Source: a virus
Virus record (IMG/VR): IMGVR_UViG_3300021185_003494
Span: 1-64,000 of that record
DNA length: 64,000 bases
Direction: 5' to 3' (one strand)
Each line of letters begins with the position of its first letter. The first letter of the stretch is position 1. This document shows positions 1-8,447 of the stretch, in pieces. The notes under the pieces were generated by a model that had not been told where the DNA came from, did not search any database, and saw nothing but the letters and a program-made list of their open reading frames with translations. The translations under genes were made by a program, and so were the position numbers.

Positions 1-216
1 GTATTTAAAGTAAGAGGCGAACACGAACAAGATATTGACATGTTAGAAGAATCATCAGAGTACGACATGGAAAAAAATGATAGTAAATTAAACGATTCAG
101 ATTATAGTGAAGCAGATAAAGTAAAAACTGATGATTATTATGGAGACAAATATAACACCAGTTTTGTACAAGAATTGTTAAAACTTAGAAAAGAAAAGGA
201 AAAAGACAATGAGTGA
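1..216 (+). CDS. C-terminal part of an unknown protein (5' truncated by window)
   Basis: Open from base 1 in frame 1 to a TGA at 214-216, giving 71 residues of a larger protein. The tail is very acidic and then Lys/Glu rich (ends LLKLRKEKEKDNE). It overlaps the next start codon by 8 nt, so the two are probably translationally coupled. Function cannot be told; its place before terL suggests a virion or packaging gene. Confidence 0.6.
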   Translation, partial: VFKVRGEHEQDIDMLEESSEYDMEKNDSKLNDSDYSEADKVKTDDYYGDKYNTSFVQELLKLRKEKEKDNE

Positions 217-1159
217 TTTAGACAGAATTTTAAAACTTGCTGGCTTTGAAGATACTCAGGGTCATGTAGAAGAAGCAGAGCAACTAAATGCATCAGACTA
301 CACATGTAAAGACTGTGGCGATACAATGCACAGCCCAACTACCGATTGTTCACATGATTGTGATGATGAAACAGGTGATTGGTGGAGAGACAAAGACGGT
401 AACGGTGTTCCAGATTCAATGGAAGAGCGTTCAATGAAAGAAGATGATATGGAAGAAGCAGTAGGCGATAGTGCTTCTGGTTTTTATAGAATGCAAGATG
501 AATTTGCAGGTGGCGAAGCAGATGGCGCACACAAAGTTCTTATTGATGAGCTAGTACGTTACTTGAGCGGCGATCAACTTGAAGATTTTGTTTCTGATTT
601 TGAAAGACACCATGATATGGTAGGCGACATGGAAGAAGCAGAAATTGATGAAGCAGACATTGAAGAAAATGCGTTTAATCAAGCTGCTGCGGCAGCGGCT
701 CGTGCAGGTAAAGATAGTTTTGAGTTTGGTGGTAAGACACACAAGACTACAATGAAAAAAGATACTGCTCACAAACTAGATGATGATATCCAAATGGAAG
801 CATGTGGTGATTGTGGATGCGATCCAAAAAATCCAAAACCAGGCTGTGATTGTCCATCACATAATCATAATGAAGATATTTCAGAAGCACCTACAATGGA
901 CACAACACAACTAATTACACTACTTAAAAATGCAGGACTTAGTGAAACAGCTATTCAAGAAAAATTAAATGAATGGGCTAACACACCAGATAACATTGGA
1001 GAAGTAGAACCAAGAGAACACGGAGATGCATATGATTTTGCTCAGGGTGTAAATTTAAGTCTAAAACGTTATTTAGATGCAGAAAACATGAAGGTAAATG
1101 TACAAGAGCATACAGTACAAGATATGAAGGCTCTTTACGAAGCTAAGAAGAATAGCTAA
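209..1159 (+). CDS. Conserved acidic phage protein, probable virion component
   Basis: 316 residues, acidic, with two Cys-rich stretches: CKDCGDTMH plus a following CSHDC near residue 30-50, and CGDCGCDP with CDCPSH near residues 195-215. These could bind zinc. The last ~90 residues (starting around EAPTMDTTQLITLLKNAG) resemble, from memory, a conserved segment found upstream of terL in marine T4-like phages. The start ATG overlaps the preceding gene and has AAAGGAAAAAG in front. A strong terminator follows at 1177. The role is inferred from position only; no enzyme motif is seen. Confidence 0.6.
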   Translation: MSDLDRILKLAGFEDTQGHVEEAEQLNASDYTCKDCGDTMHSPTTDCSHDCDDETGDWWRDKDGNGVPDSMEERSMKEDDMEEAVGDSASGFYRMQDEFAGGEADGAHKVLIDELVRYLSGDQLEDFVSDFERHHDMVGDMEEAEIDEADIEENAFNQAAAAAARAGKDSFEFGGKTHKTTMKKDTAHKLDDDIQMEACGDCGCDPKNPKPGCDCPSHNHNEDISEAPTMDTTQLITLLKNAGLSETAIQEKLNEWANTPDNIGEVEPREHGDAYDFAQGVNLSLKRYLDAENMKVNVQEHTVQDMKALYEAKKNS

Positions 1160-1176
1160 AGGTTATAACAAAGTAG

Positions 1177-1206
1177 AAAGGGTTAGATTAATTTCTAACC
1201 CTTTTT
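1177..1206 (+). terminator. Rho-independent terminator before terL
   Basis: Perfect 11-bp stem AAAGGGTTAGA / TCTAACCCTTT (1177-1187 and 1194-1204), loop TTAATT, then a T run. It ends 6 bases before the late promoter of terL, so terL is a separate transcription unit. Confidence 0.85.
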
Positions 1207-1211
1207 CTGTT

Positions 1212-1219
1212 TATAAATA
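1212..1219 (+). promoter_or_regulatory. T4-type late promoter TATAAATA of terL
   Basis: Exact T4 late -10 element. The gap to the ATG at 1225 is exactly 5 nt. With T4 geometry (element at -13 to -6) transcription would start at the A of the start codon. There is no Shine-Dalgarno between the terminator and the ATG. Confidence 0.75.
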
Positions 1220-1224
1220 CAATT

Positions 1225-2787
1225 ATGGCAGTAGATACAAGATTAACCAAAACTCCACATAAAACGGAGAAATACACAGAAGACCAACTAATGGAGTTGG
1301 CTAAATGTGCAAATGATCCTAAATATTTTATGACAGAGCATTGCTACATCCAACATCCAACTAAAGGACGTATGCGTTTTGCTCTTTTTGACTACCAGAG
1401 AGATTTGGTAGATAATTATCACAATAATAGATTTAGTATAGCAATGCTTGCTAGACAAATGGGCAAATCAACAGCAGCAGCAGGATACCTATTATGGTAT
1501 GCAATGTTCCATGCTGACCAAACTATTCTTATTGCAGCACACAAGTATAGTGGTGCTCAAGAAATTATGCAACGTATACGATTTGCATATGAAACATTAC
1601 CAGATTATATTCGTGCAGGTGTTACAGCATATAACAAAGGTAGTTTAGAATTTGACAATGGTAGCCGTATTATTGCACAAGCAACTACTGAAAATACAGG
1701 ACGTGGTTTGTCTATATCACTTGCTTACTTGGACGAGTTTGCATTTGTTAGAGGAACGATAGCCAGAGAGTTCTGGACAGCATTAAGTCCAACACTTAGT
1801 ACAGGTGGTAAATGTATTATTACTAGTACTCCAAATATGGACGACGACCAGTTTGCACAAATTTGGCGTGAAGCTAATAAGAATGTTGACGAATATGGAA
1901 ATGAATCTGATATAGGAAAAAATGGATTTGCCCATTTCTTAGCCACATGGATACAGCACCCAGACAGAGATGAAGAATGGGCAGAAGAAGAACGTAATAA
2001 AATTGGAGAAGAACGATTTAGACGTGAACATAATTGTGAATTTATTGCGTTTGACGAAACACTTATTGATAGTATAAAATTGGCTCAAATGGAATATCAA
2101 GATCCGTATGCTAAAATGGGCCAAGTGCGTTGGTATAGACCAGTTAAAAAAGATCACATATACATGGTGGCATTAGATCCAAGTTTAGGTACAGGCGGAG
2201 ATAATAGCGCAATACAAGTATATGAACTACCAGGAATGAGACAGATAGCAGAATGGCAGAATAATAGAACACGTGTTCAAGGACAGGTAAAAATTATTAA
2301 GCAAATATGTGACTACATTCATACAGAAACAAAAGGTAATTGTGAGCTTTATTATAGTATTGAAAATAATACACTGGGGGAAGCAGCACTGGGTAGTGTT
2401 ATGGAGCTGGGTGAAGAAAATATACCTGGCACATTTTTAAGTGAAAGTAAAGCACATGGAAATAGTAAAAAATTTCGTAGGGGTTTTACTACAACACATA
2501 AAAGTAAAATATCAGCATGTAGTAAATTAAAACATTGGATTGAAACAGACAAAATGGGTATTGCCAGTCAAAATCTATTAAGAGAACTAAAAACATTTAT
2601 TGCACGTGGTAATACTTATTCAGCCAAAGAGGGTGAGACAGACGATTTAGTAATGGCTAGTATTTTAGTAATTCGCATGTCGCAAGAACTAATAAATTAT
2701 GAAGAAAAAGCATACGATTATTTGCTAAGTGAAGATGCATATGATGACGATGATTTCGTTCAACCTATGCCATTCAGTATGCTTTAA
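1225..2787 (+). CDS. terL: Terminase large subunit, gp17-like
   Basis: 520 residues, the normal size for T4-type TerL. It is the motor ATPase and nuclease that packages and cuts concatemeric DNA at the portal. The ATPase domain has Walker A ARQMGKST (about residues 76-83) and Walker B SLAYLDE (about 165-171) with a coupling motif STPNM near 200. The RNase H-fold nuclease domain begins at VALDPSLGTGGDNSA (about 315) and has a late acidic motif TDDLVMA (about 474). The start is fixed by the late promoter 5 nt upstream; no ribosome binding site is present, so a leaderless mRNA is predicted. It is a single-gene unit between a terminator and the next late promoter. Confidence 0.95.
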   Translation: MAVDTRLTKTPHKTEKYTEDQLMELAKCANDPKYFMTEHCYIQHPTKGRMRFALFDYQRDLVDNYHNNRFSIAMLARQMGKSTAAAGYLLWYAMFHADQTILIAAHKYSGAQEIMQRIRFAYETLPDYIRAGVTAYNKGSLEFDNGSRIIAQATTENTGRGLSISLAYLDEFAFVRGTIAREFWTALSPTLSTGGKCIITSTPNMDDDQFAQIWREANKNVDEYGNESDIGKNGFAHFLATWIQHPDRDEEWAEEERNKIGEERFRREHNCEFIAFDETLIDSIKLAQMEYQDPYAKMGQVRWYRPVKKDHIYMVALDPSLGTGGDNSAIQVYELPGMRQIAEWQNNRTRVQGQVKIIKQICDYIHTETKGNCELYYSIENNTLGEAALGSVMELGEENIPGTFLSESKAHGNSKKFRRGFTTTHKSKISACSKLKHWIETDKMGIASQNLLRELKTFIARGNTYSAKEGETDDLVMASILVIRMSQELINYEEKAYDYLLSEDAYDDDDFVQPMPFSML

Positions 2788-2800
2788 AATATACTTTTTG

Positions 2801-2808
2801 GATAAATA
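2801..2808 (+). promoter_or_regulatory. Late promoter GATAAATA
   Basis: Late element followed by ACT, 16 nt before the start of the 2825 gene, leaving a short leader with AAAGGA as ribosome binding site. Confidence 0.6.
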
Positions 2809-2824
2809 CTTTAAAGGATTTAAA

Positions 2825-4105
2825 ATGGAACAACTAGCTTCAGAAATTTTTAATATATTAAAAGGTGCAAATATGGATATTGTACTGTATAACGATGCAG
2901 GACAGAAAACATTAGAACCTGCTGAAGCAACACGTTTTTATGTAATTAACGGAGATTTATTAGTTACACTTCGAAATGACAATTCTGGACAGACAGAGAC
3001 TGTAGTACAAATTGGCACAGATTTTAAATTGCAAGACAACAAAACGTTACTTAACAATATTAAGTCAGTAACACATAATACAATGGGTGAATATAAATTG
3101 AGACGCTTTAACAAAAACATACAACCAAAAGACTTTTCACATCAGAGTGTGACTGAAGGATATAGCAGAGCATATGGTAGCTTGAAAACAAGTTATATTC
3201 AAATGGAAAACTGTAGATTAATCATCAAGCATACAAAAGGTGTGAATGAAGAAATACGTGGTTCTAGAAGTAGACATATACACTCATTGTTTGTAGAAGA
3301 TGGACAAGGAAATCGCCAACAATTCCCACACAAATATATGGCAGGTGCAAAGGCAATGGCTATGCACGTTAATAATGGTGGTGTATTTGAAGATGCAAAA
3401 GGTAATAAAATACTTGGAATTTGTGAGGAAATCACAGATTTAAATCAATTTTTAAACCATGTAAAGAGAAATAAGCTAGTAAATGAAGGTAACCAGGATG
3501 TAGTTGAAACATGCAGAAGTCGTATGAAGAAACTTAAAGAAGATATACGTAAGTTACATACAAAAGGTGGTTATGATAAACTGGCTGTAGAAGAAAAAAC
3601 AGAAGAATTAGATGAAAATTCTGTTGACATTGCACAAAGATTCGTGTATGATACATTTGAGAACAGAAACATGGATTCTGTACTTACAACAGTAGCACGT
3701 ATCGTCAAGGAGAAAGAAACAATGGATCAAATTAATAAAGAAACATTGGCATCACTATATGCAATGATTAAAGATGGAGCAGACTTTAAATTAAGTTTAG
3801 ATCCAAACGATCCTTCGAATCCAAATAATGAGGATCCAAAGAAATATAGCGGCCAACAAGGCCCTATGGCAAAGGTAAGCTCAATGTTATCTTACCTAGC
3901 ACAAGAGACTAAGAATGATGAAGCAAGTAATGTGTTTAGTAGATTAAGTACTGCTATTCATGATATGGATAAACAATCTATATCTCTTGTAGTTAAAGTC
4001 ATCAATCATATTCTTAAAAAAGGTTACACTGGTGCTAAAAAAGAAGAATCAGTACAACCTATCGCAGAAACAGTATTAACTGCTATGCGTAGAAAAATTT
4101 CCTAA
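2825..4105 (+). CDS. Probable virion protein, unknown
   Basis: 426 residues from the ATG at 2825, chosen because AAAGGA precedes it and because the longer reading frame would begin inside terL and upstream of the late promoter. The N-terminal part is beta-rich; the middle contains YRAYGSLKTSYIQM-like text (SRAYGSLKTSY), and the C-terminal half is helical and charged. There is no catalytic motif that I recognise. Late promoter control and position after terL suggest a structural or assembly protein. Confidence 0.65.
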   Translation: MEQLASEIFNILKGANMDIVLYNDAGQKTLEPAEATRFYVINGDLLVTLRNDNSGQTETVVQIGTDFKLQDNKTLLNNIKSVTHNTMGEYKLRRFNKNIQPKDFSHQSVTEGYSRAYGSLKTSYIQMENCRLIIKHTKGVNEEIRGSRSRHIHSLFVEDGQGNRQQFPHKYMAGAKAMAMHVNNGGVFEDAKGNKILGICEEITDLNQFLNHVKRNKLVNEGNQDVVETCRSRMKKLKEDIRKLHTKGGYDKLAVEEKTEELDENSVDIAQRFVYDTFENRNMDSVLTTVARIVKEKETMDQINKETLASLYAMIKDGADFKLSLDPNDPSNPNNEDPKKYSGQQGPMAKVSSMLSYLAQETKNDEASNVFSRLSTAIHDMDKQSISLVVKVINHILKKGYTGAKKEESVQPIAETVLTAMRRKIS

Positions 4106-4122
4106 GGAAATCAACTATTTGC

Positions 4123-4151
4123 TTGACAGTAAGCAATAAAAAACATATACT
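4123..4151 (+). promoter_or_regulatory. Sigma70-type early promoter of gp32
   Basis: TTGACA (4123-4128), 17-nt spacer, TATACT (4146-4151). The transcript would start near 4158, giving a leader of about 73 nt before the gp32 start. Confidence 0.85.
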
Positions 4152-4173
4152 GTATAGGCAATTAAAGGCAAAA

Positions 4174-4220
4174 GCGCACAGATGTGTGCAACATACAATA
4201 CTAATATAGGCTAATATAGG
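4174..4220 (+). promoter_or_regulatory. gp32 mRNA leader: hairpin plus tandem 10-mer over the RBS
   Basis: The leader holds a hairpin GCGCAC-AGAT-GTGTGC and then two tandem copies of CTAATATAGG (4201-4210 and 4211-4220); the second copy supplies the AGG of the ribosome binding site. T4 gene 32 is known to be repressed by its own product through its mRNA leader; an analogous role here is inference. Confidence 0.45.
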
Positions 4221-4230
4221 AGAAAACAAT

Positions 4231-5259
4231 ATGGCAACTTTAGCAGAAATCCGTGCGAAACTAGCACAACAAGAACAATCAACAAGTAGTAAATCTACAG
4301 GCGGCGGCGACAACGCAATCTTTGCACATTGGAACATTGATTCCGGATCAAGTGCAACACTAAGATTCCTTCCAGATGCAGATCAAGAAAATACTTTCTT
4401 TTGGAAAGAACGCCAAATGATGCGTTTTACATTTCCAGGTGTAAAAGGTCATGACGAAAACAAACCTGTAACTATCCAGGTACCATGTGTAGAAATGTGG
4501 AATGAAACATGCCCAGTGCATGCAGAAATTCGTCCTTGGTTTAAAGATAATGCAATGGAAGATATGGCACGTAAGTTTTGGAAAAAACGTAGTTATGTAT
4601 TCCAAGGTTTTGTAACACAAAGCGATATGGTTGAGGATAGCGTTCCAGAAAATCCAATTCGACGTTTTGTAATCTCACCTCAAATTTATAAAATCATTAG
4701 TAGTGCATTAATGGATCCTGACTTCCAGGAGATTCCTACAGACTATGAAATGGGTACTGACTTTAAAATTACCAAAGGTACTAAAGGACAGTATGCAGAT
4801 TATGGTACTAGTAATTGGGCTCGTAGAGAACGATCATTGGATCAAACAGAGCGTGATGCAATTGCAGCGAATGGATTATTTAATCTAAATGACTTCCTTC
4901 CAAAGCGTCCTGATGCAGAAACATTGAATGCAATTTTTGAGATGTTTGAAGCAAGTGTAGATGGTCAACTTTATGATCCAGAGCGTTTCGCTACATATTA
5001 TCGTCCATATGGAATGGACGCACCTGCAAATACAGGCAATGTGGCACCTGCGCCAACAGCAGCGACAGCACCTGCGCCAGTAGCAGAACCAGTAGCGGCA
5101 CCAGTAGCAGAAACAACAACTGATACAGGCTGGCAAGATCCAAAACCAGAGGCAACGCCTGCCCCTACACCAACTCCAGAACCTGCAACCGCAGGTGGTG
5201 ATGAACAACCAAGCGCACAAGATATCTTGGCAATGATTCGTCAACGTAAAGAATCTTAA
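4231..5259 (+). CDS. 32: Single-stranded DNA-binding protein gp32
   Basis: 342 residues, near T4 gp32 length plus a longer tail. It coats ssDNA at the replication fork and recruits UvsX/UvsY and primase-helicase. The N-terminal LAEIRAKLAQQ (residues 3-13) corresponds to the cooperativity segment. The OB-fold core includes FFWKERQMMRFTFPGVKGH and a zinc-type cluster with Cys-x7-Cys-x2-His (CVEMWNETCPVH, about 87-98). The C-terminal third is a Pro/Ala-rich low-complexity linker followed by an acidic/polar tip ending in SAQDILAMIRQRKES. It has its own early promoter and a strong terminator after it. Confidence 0.93.
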   Translation: MATLAEIRAKLAQQEQSTSSKSTGGGDNAIFAHWNIDSGSSATLRFLPDADQENTFFWKERQMMRFTFPGVKGHDENKPVTIQVPCVEMWNETCPVHAEIRPWFKDNAMEDMARKFWKKRSYVFQGFVTQSDMVEDSVPENPIRRFVISPQIYKIISSALMDPDFQEIPTDYEMGTDFKITKGTKGQYADYGTSNWARRERSLDQTERDAIAANGLFNLNDFLPKRPDAETLNAIFEMFEASVDGQLYDPERFATYYRPYGMDAPANTGNVAPAPTAATAPAPVAEPVAAPVAETTTDTGWQDPKPEATPAPTPTPEPATAGGDEQPSAQDILAMIRQRKES

Positions 5260-5269
5260 AAAAACCTAT

Positions 5270-5295
5270 GGAGACGGTATAGAGCCGTCTCCTTT
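5270..5295 (+). terminator. Terminator between gp32 and uvsX
   Basis: Stem GGAGACGG / CCGTCTCC (5270-5277 and 5285-5292) with a 7-nt loop, followed by TTTATT. It would separate the abundant gp32 mRNA from uvsX. Confidence 0.75.
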
Positions 5296-5317
5296 ATTAA
5301 TTCTATTGGAGATATAA

Positions 5318-6409
5318 ATGGCAAAACCATTCGATGTAAGTAAATTCCGTAAAAGTATTACTAAAGCGGTGCCCGGACTATCTGTCGGGTTTAATGATCC
5401 AGATACATGGATTAGTACAGGTAATTATACATTAAACAAACTTATTAGTGGGGACTTTAGTAAAGGAATTCCACTTGGTAAAGTAACAGTATTAGCTGGT
5501 GAATCTGGTGCAGGTAAAAGTTATATTGCAGCAGGTAACATCGTAAAAGCGGCACAAGATCAAGGTATTTTTGTAGTTCTTATTGATACTGAAAACGCAT
5601 TAGATGAAAAGTGGCTACATGCATTAGACGTTGATACTAGTGATGAGAAACTTTTAAAATTAAACATGAGTATGATCGATGATGTTGCTAAAACAGTTAG
5701 CGACTTTATGAAAGACTATAAAGCAGAATATGCAGATAAAGAAAAGGACGACCGTCCTAAAGTATTGTTTGTAATTGACTCGTTAGGCATGATGCTAACA
5801 CCTACTGATGTTGATCAGTTTCAAAAGGGTGATATGAAAGGTGACTTAGGACGTAAGCCCAAAGCACTAACTGCACTTGTTCGTAATACTGTTAATATGT
5901 TTGGTGAATTTAATGTTGGTATGTTGTGTACAAACCACACATACGCATCACAGGACATGTTTGATCCAGATGATAAAATCAGTGGCGGTCAAGGCTTTAT
6001 CTATGCATCAAGTATTGTTATTGCTATGCGTAAACTTAAACTAAAAGTAGACGCAGATGGTAATAAAACATCACAAGTACATGGTATTAGAGCGGCGTGT
6101 AAGGTAATGAAAACACGTTATGCTAAACCTTTTGAAAGTGTACAAGTGGAGATCCCGTACGAAACAGGTATGAGTCCTTATAGCGGTTTGGTAGATTTCT
6201 TTGAAGCAAAAGCAGTACTTAAAAAAGTAGGAAACCGTCTAGAATATACTAGTACAACTACTGGAGAAGTTATTTTACAATTCCGTAAAGCATGGGAACG
6301 TAATGATAGTAACTACTTAGATTTAGTTATGCAAGAGTGGGATAACGAAGTAGTAGATGCAATTGAAGAAGATATCATTGATGAAGAGGCAGAAGTAAAT
6401 GTTGAATGA
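5318..6409 (+). CDS. uvsX: UvsX recombinase (RecA/Rad51 family)
   Basis: 363 residues, close to T4 UvsX (about 390). ATP-dependent strand exchange protein for recombination-dependent replication and repair. Walker A is GESGAGKS (about residues 62-69), Walker B-like VLFVIDSLG (about 149-157), and the L1/L2-region text includes CTNHTYASQDMF. The start has TTGGAGAT upstream with good spacing. Its 3' end overlaps the next gene by 11 nt, and uvsY-like follows, so this is a recombination operon as in T4. Confidence 0.95.
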   Translation: MAKPFDVSKFRKSITKAVPGLSVGFNDPDTWISTGNYTLNKLISGDFSKGIPLGKVTVLAGESGAGKSYIAAGNIVKAAQDQGIFVVLIDTENALDEKWLHALDVDTSDEKLLKLNMSMIDDVAKTVSDFMKDYKAEYADKEKDDRPKVLFVIDSLGMMLTPTDVDQFQKGDMKGDLGRKPKALTALVRNTVNMFGEFNVGMLCTNHTYASQDMFDPDDKISGGQGFIYASSIVIAMRKLKLKVDADGNKTSQVHGIRAACKVMKTRYAKPFESVQVEIPYETGMSPYSGLVDFFEAKAVLKKVGNRLEYTSTTTGEVILQFRKAWERNDSNYLDLVMQEWDNEVVDAIEEDIIDEEAEVNVE

Positions 6410-6665
6410 TGGTGATTTAGAATTTGTATTTGCATTATACGATAGTGCAAAGGTTATTATGGCTGAAAAAGATCGTCCTACTTGGGCTGAGGAAGTTGTT
6501 CGTCACTTAGTTGACTTTGGTATTGATGTAAAACAAAGTGCCCCTGATCTTAGTGATCATTGTGAATTGATTGAAGCGGCAATTGCTGAGTACTTGGAAG
6601 TAGAAAACGAAGATATTGACCTGTATGGTGAATATAATGAAGATGACGAAGAATATGAATACTAA
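6399..6665 (+). CDS. Small acidic conserved phage protein
   Basis: 88 residues with a helical first part (WAEEVVRHLVDFG) and an extremely acidic tail (DEDIDLYGEYNEDDEEYEY-like). It sits between uvsX and the uvsY candidate with overlaps of 11 nt and 1 nt, so it is co-translated with them. Function unknown; an accessory of the recombination machinery is a guess from context. Confidence 0.6.
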   Translation: MLNDGDLEFVFALYDSAKVIMAEKDRPTWAEEVVRHLVDFGIDVKQSAPDLSDHCELIEAAIAEYLEVENEDIDLYGEYNEDDEEYEY

Positions 6666-7123
6666 TGAGTATATGGTATAACAAAGTAGCACATAATTTG
6701 GGAGAGATAGTTTCGGCTGTCTCTCACTTTGAACGTGAGCTCGACCAAGCAAGATTAGAAACTTCTATGAAAGGTGTTGTTGAAAAACATAGTCGAGATA
6801 TGCCAGGTATTGTTGAACATCGTTTTAACCAATTACAAGAAGTAGAAGCAATATTAGAACATCTTAATACTGAAATGAGAAAGTTACGTAGTAAAACTTT
6901 TCGTAAGTATTTAGAAAATTATAATAGAGCGTTAAGTAGCAGAGATGCAGAAAAGTTCGTTGATGGAGAAGATGAAGTTGTTGATATGCAGTATCTCATT
7001 AACGAATTCAGTCTAGTGCGTAATAGATACATTGGTATAATTAAAGCATTAGAAGCAAAACAATTTCAAATAAACAATATTGTGAAATTAAGAGCCGCAG
7101 GATTAGAAGATATATCACTATAA
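6665..7123 (+). CDS. uvsY: Putative UvsY-like recombination mediator
   Basis: 152 residues, helical. UvsY in T4 (137 residues) loads UvsX on gp32-covered ssDNA. The C-terminal part here (YIGIIKALEAKQFQINNIV then KLRAAG) lines up by eye with the end of T4 UvsY (a GI-LL...IK-RGF-IKHI-MRA pattern). Position two genes after uvsX supports the call. The N-terminal half is not clearly matched. Alternative: an unrelated helical protein of the operon. Confidence 0.5.
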   Translation: MSIWYNKVAHNLGEIVSAVSHFERELDQARLETSMKGVVEKHSRDMPGIVEHRFNQLQEVEAILEHLNTEMRKLRSKTFRKYLENYNRALSSRDAEKFVDGEDEVVDMQYLINEFSLVRNRYIGIIKALEAKQFQINNIVKLRAAGLEDISL

Positions 7124-7150
7124 AAATTAAATTATTTTACAAGTTATTGA

Positions 7151-7179
7151 AAACGCAGGAAACTTTTCTTGCGTTTTTT
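7151..7179 (+). terminator. Terminator of the uvsX operon
   Basis: Stem AAACGCAGGAAA / TTTCTTGCGTTT with one mismatch and a T run running to the next promoter. Confidence 0.8.
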
Positions 7180-7180
7180 C

Positions 7181-7209
7181 TTGACACCAAGACGTTTTGG
7201 TGCTATATT
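7181..7209 (+). promoter_or_regulatory. Sigma70-type early promoter
   Basis: TTGACA (7181-7186), 17-nt spacer, TATATT (7204-7209), immediately after a terminator. It drives the three genes 7243-8443. Confidence 0.85.
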
Positions 7210-7242
7210 AAGTGTATAAGTTAAACAAAACAAGGTAATAAT

Positions 7243-7500
7243 ATGTCAACAGATTTACGCAACGTACCAAACTTAGATACAAAAACTGAATTAACGCAAA
7301 CACGTTTTTGGGGTGGACAAGATCGCAAGCAATGTTTGCAGGTAACACAGCGTAAAGCACGTGGTTGGGAAGAGCCTACTACATCAAGTGGCTTTTTTAA
7401 TCACATAGACTTAACTCGTGAACAAGCTCGTGAATTAGCAGTTGAATTGATGTTGTTTGCCGAAGGTCGTGAAGTTGAAGAATTTGAAGGAGATGTATAA
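7243..7500 (+). CDS. Small early protein, unknown
   Basis: 85 residues, first gene of a three-gene early operon. Text such as KQCLQVTQRKARGWEEPT and a C-terminal helix with LTREQARELAVELMLFAEG. AAGG precedes the ATG at suitable distance. It overlaps the next start by 1 nt. No family recognised. Confidence 0.6.
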   Translation: MSTDLRNVPNLDTKTELTQTRFWGGQDRKQCLQVTQRKARGWEEPTTSSGFFNHIDLTREQARELAVELMLFAEGREVEEFEGDV

Positions 7501-7757
7501 TGCAGATTAAAGGTGCAATGACTGTTTTAAATCGTAGAGCTCAGTTTTATGGTAAAACACTTGACTGGCTAATTGATGCAATGGACCAGGGCATGGATGA
7601 AAACATGACTGTTACACAAGCATATGAAGTTTATAAAATGGATCAAGGATATGTTTGGTGTGGCATTAATGGTCACGGATTTACTACTCCTGAAAAGAAC
7701 CGTGAAGAAACCAATGTTTATTTTGGTTATGGACATCAGCTAGAGTTGGACCTGTAA
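7500..7757 (+). CDS. Small early protein, unknown
   Basis: 85 residues; the ATG uses the last A of the preceding TAA, so translation is coupled. The sequence has FYGKTLDWLIDAMDQGMDE and a Trp/Gly-rich C-terminal half. No motif recognised. It overlaps the next gene by 1 nt in the same way. Confidence 0.6.
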   Translation: MQIKGAMTVLNRRAQFYGKTLDWLIDAMDQGMDENMTVTQAYEVYKMDQGYVWCGINGHGFTTPEKNREETNVYFGYGHQLELDL

Positions 7758-8443
7758 TGTTTGATAATTATACAGTTTTAGATGCCCTTGCATTTGCTAT
7801 AGAAATACACGAACAGCAAGGCTTTGTAAAAAGTGGCCACGGTACTGTACGTATAGCTGATGATGGTGAAACTGAAATACGCATCTTTGATAATAAGACA
7901 TGTATTTTAGAAAAAATTAAATCAGAAAAAATCCCTGAATCAAAATATATGGACCAGGCAAAGGAAATGCTTGACCGTATCAATGGCAAACTCATGCTCA
8001 AAAAACTTACTAGTAGTTCAAATAGTTTTGAGAATTCTCTTATTAAGGCATTAAATGAAGATTTAAACAAATTTGCTGTTAGTTTAATTGCAAGTATGCC
8101 TAATAGCATTGTGATTGATCAAAAACGTGAAATGTTAAATGACAAAATGTCTAAAATTAAACACACAAGTCAGTATTTTGGTAAAAAAGGTACTCGTTAT
8201 GATATTGATGTAGATGTTTTAGATGTAAAATATATACAGTCAAGTGATGTTTTTATGATTACTACTGTTTATAATAAGGAAAACATTATCAAGTTTTGGT
8301 GGAGAGAACAGCCAGATATTAGTGACATAATAAATGAAAAAACAATTTCTATTCGTGGAACAGTTAAAGCTCATGAGCTAAGTAAATTTTCTGGTGCTAA
8401 AGAAACTTTGATTAATAGGGTTAAAATTACCAACACTAAATAG
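7757..8443 (+). CDS. Conserved early phage protein with a basic C-terminal domain, unknown
   Basis: 228 residues. Last gene of the operon started at 7181. The C-terminal region (TISIRGTVKAHELSK, then TLINRVKITNTK) resembles a short beta-strand motif I have seen at the end of other phage replication-associated proteins, possibly an OB-type fold; this is weak. The stop lies 4 nt before the next cargo gene, with that gene's promoter inside this gene's last codons. Confidence 0.55.
   Translation: MFDNYTVLDALAFAIEIHEQQGFVKSGHGTVRIADDGETEIRIFDNKTCILEKIKSEKIPESKYMDQAKEMLDRINGKLMLKKLTSSSNSFENSLIKALNEDLNKFAVSLIASMPNSIVIDQKREMLNDKMSKIKHTSQYFGKKGTRYDIDVDVLDVKYIQSSDVFMITTVYNKENIIKFWWREQPDISDIINEKTISIRGTVKAHELSKFSGAKETLINRVKITNTK
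8436..8442 (+). promoter_or_regulatory. Late promoter CTAAATA, 5 nt before ATG
   Basis: CTAAATA then GTTTT then ATG at 8448. It overlaps the end of the upstream early gene and gives the cargo gene its own late, apparently leaderless, transcript. Confidence 0.6.
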
Positions 8444-8447
8444 TTTT

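Noticed and set aside
2729-2824. Longer start for the gene after terL
   Set aside because: It lies inside terL and upstream of the late promoter; the ATG at 2825 has AAAGGA.
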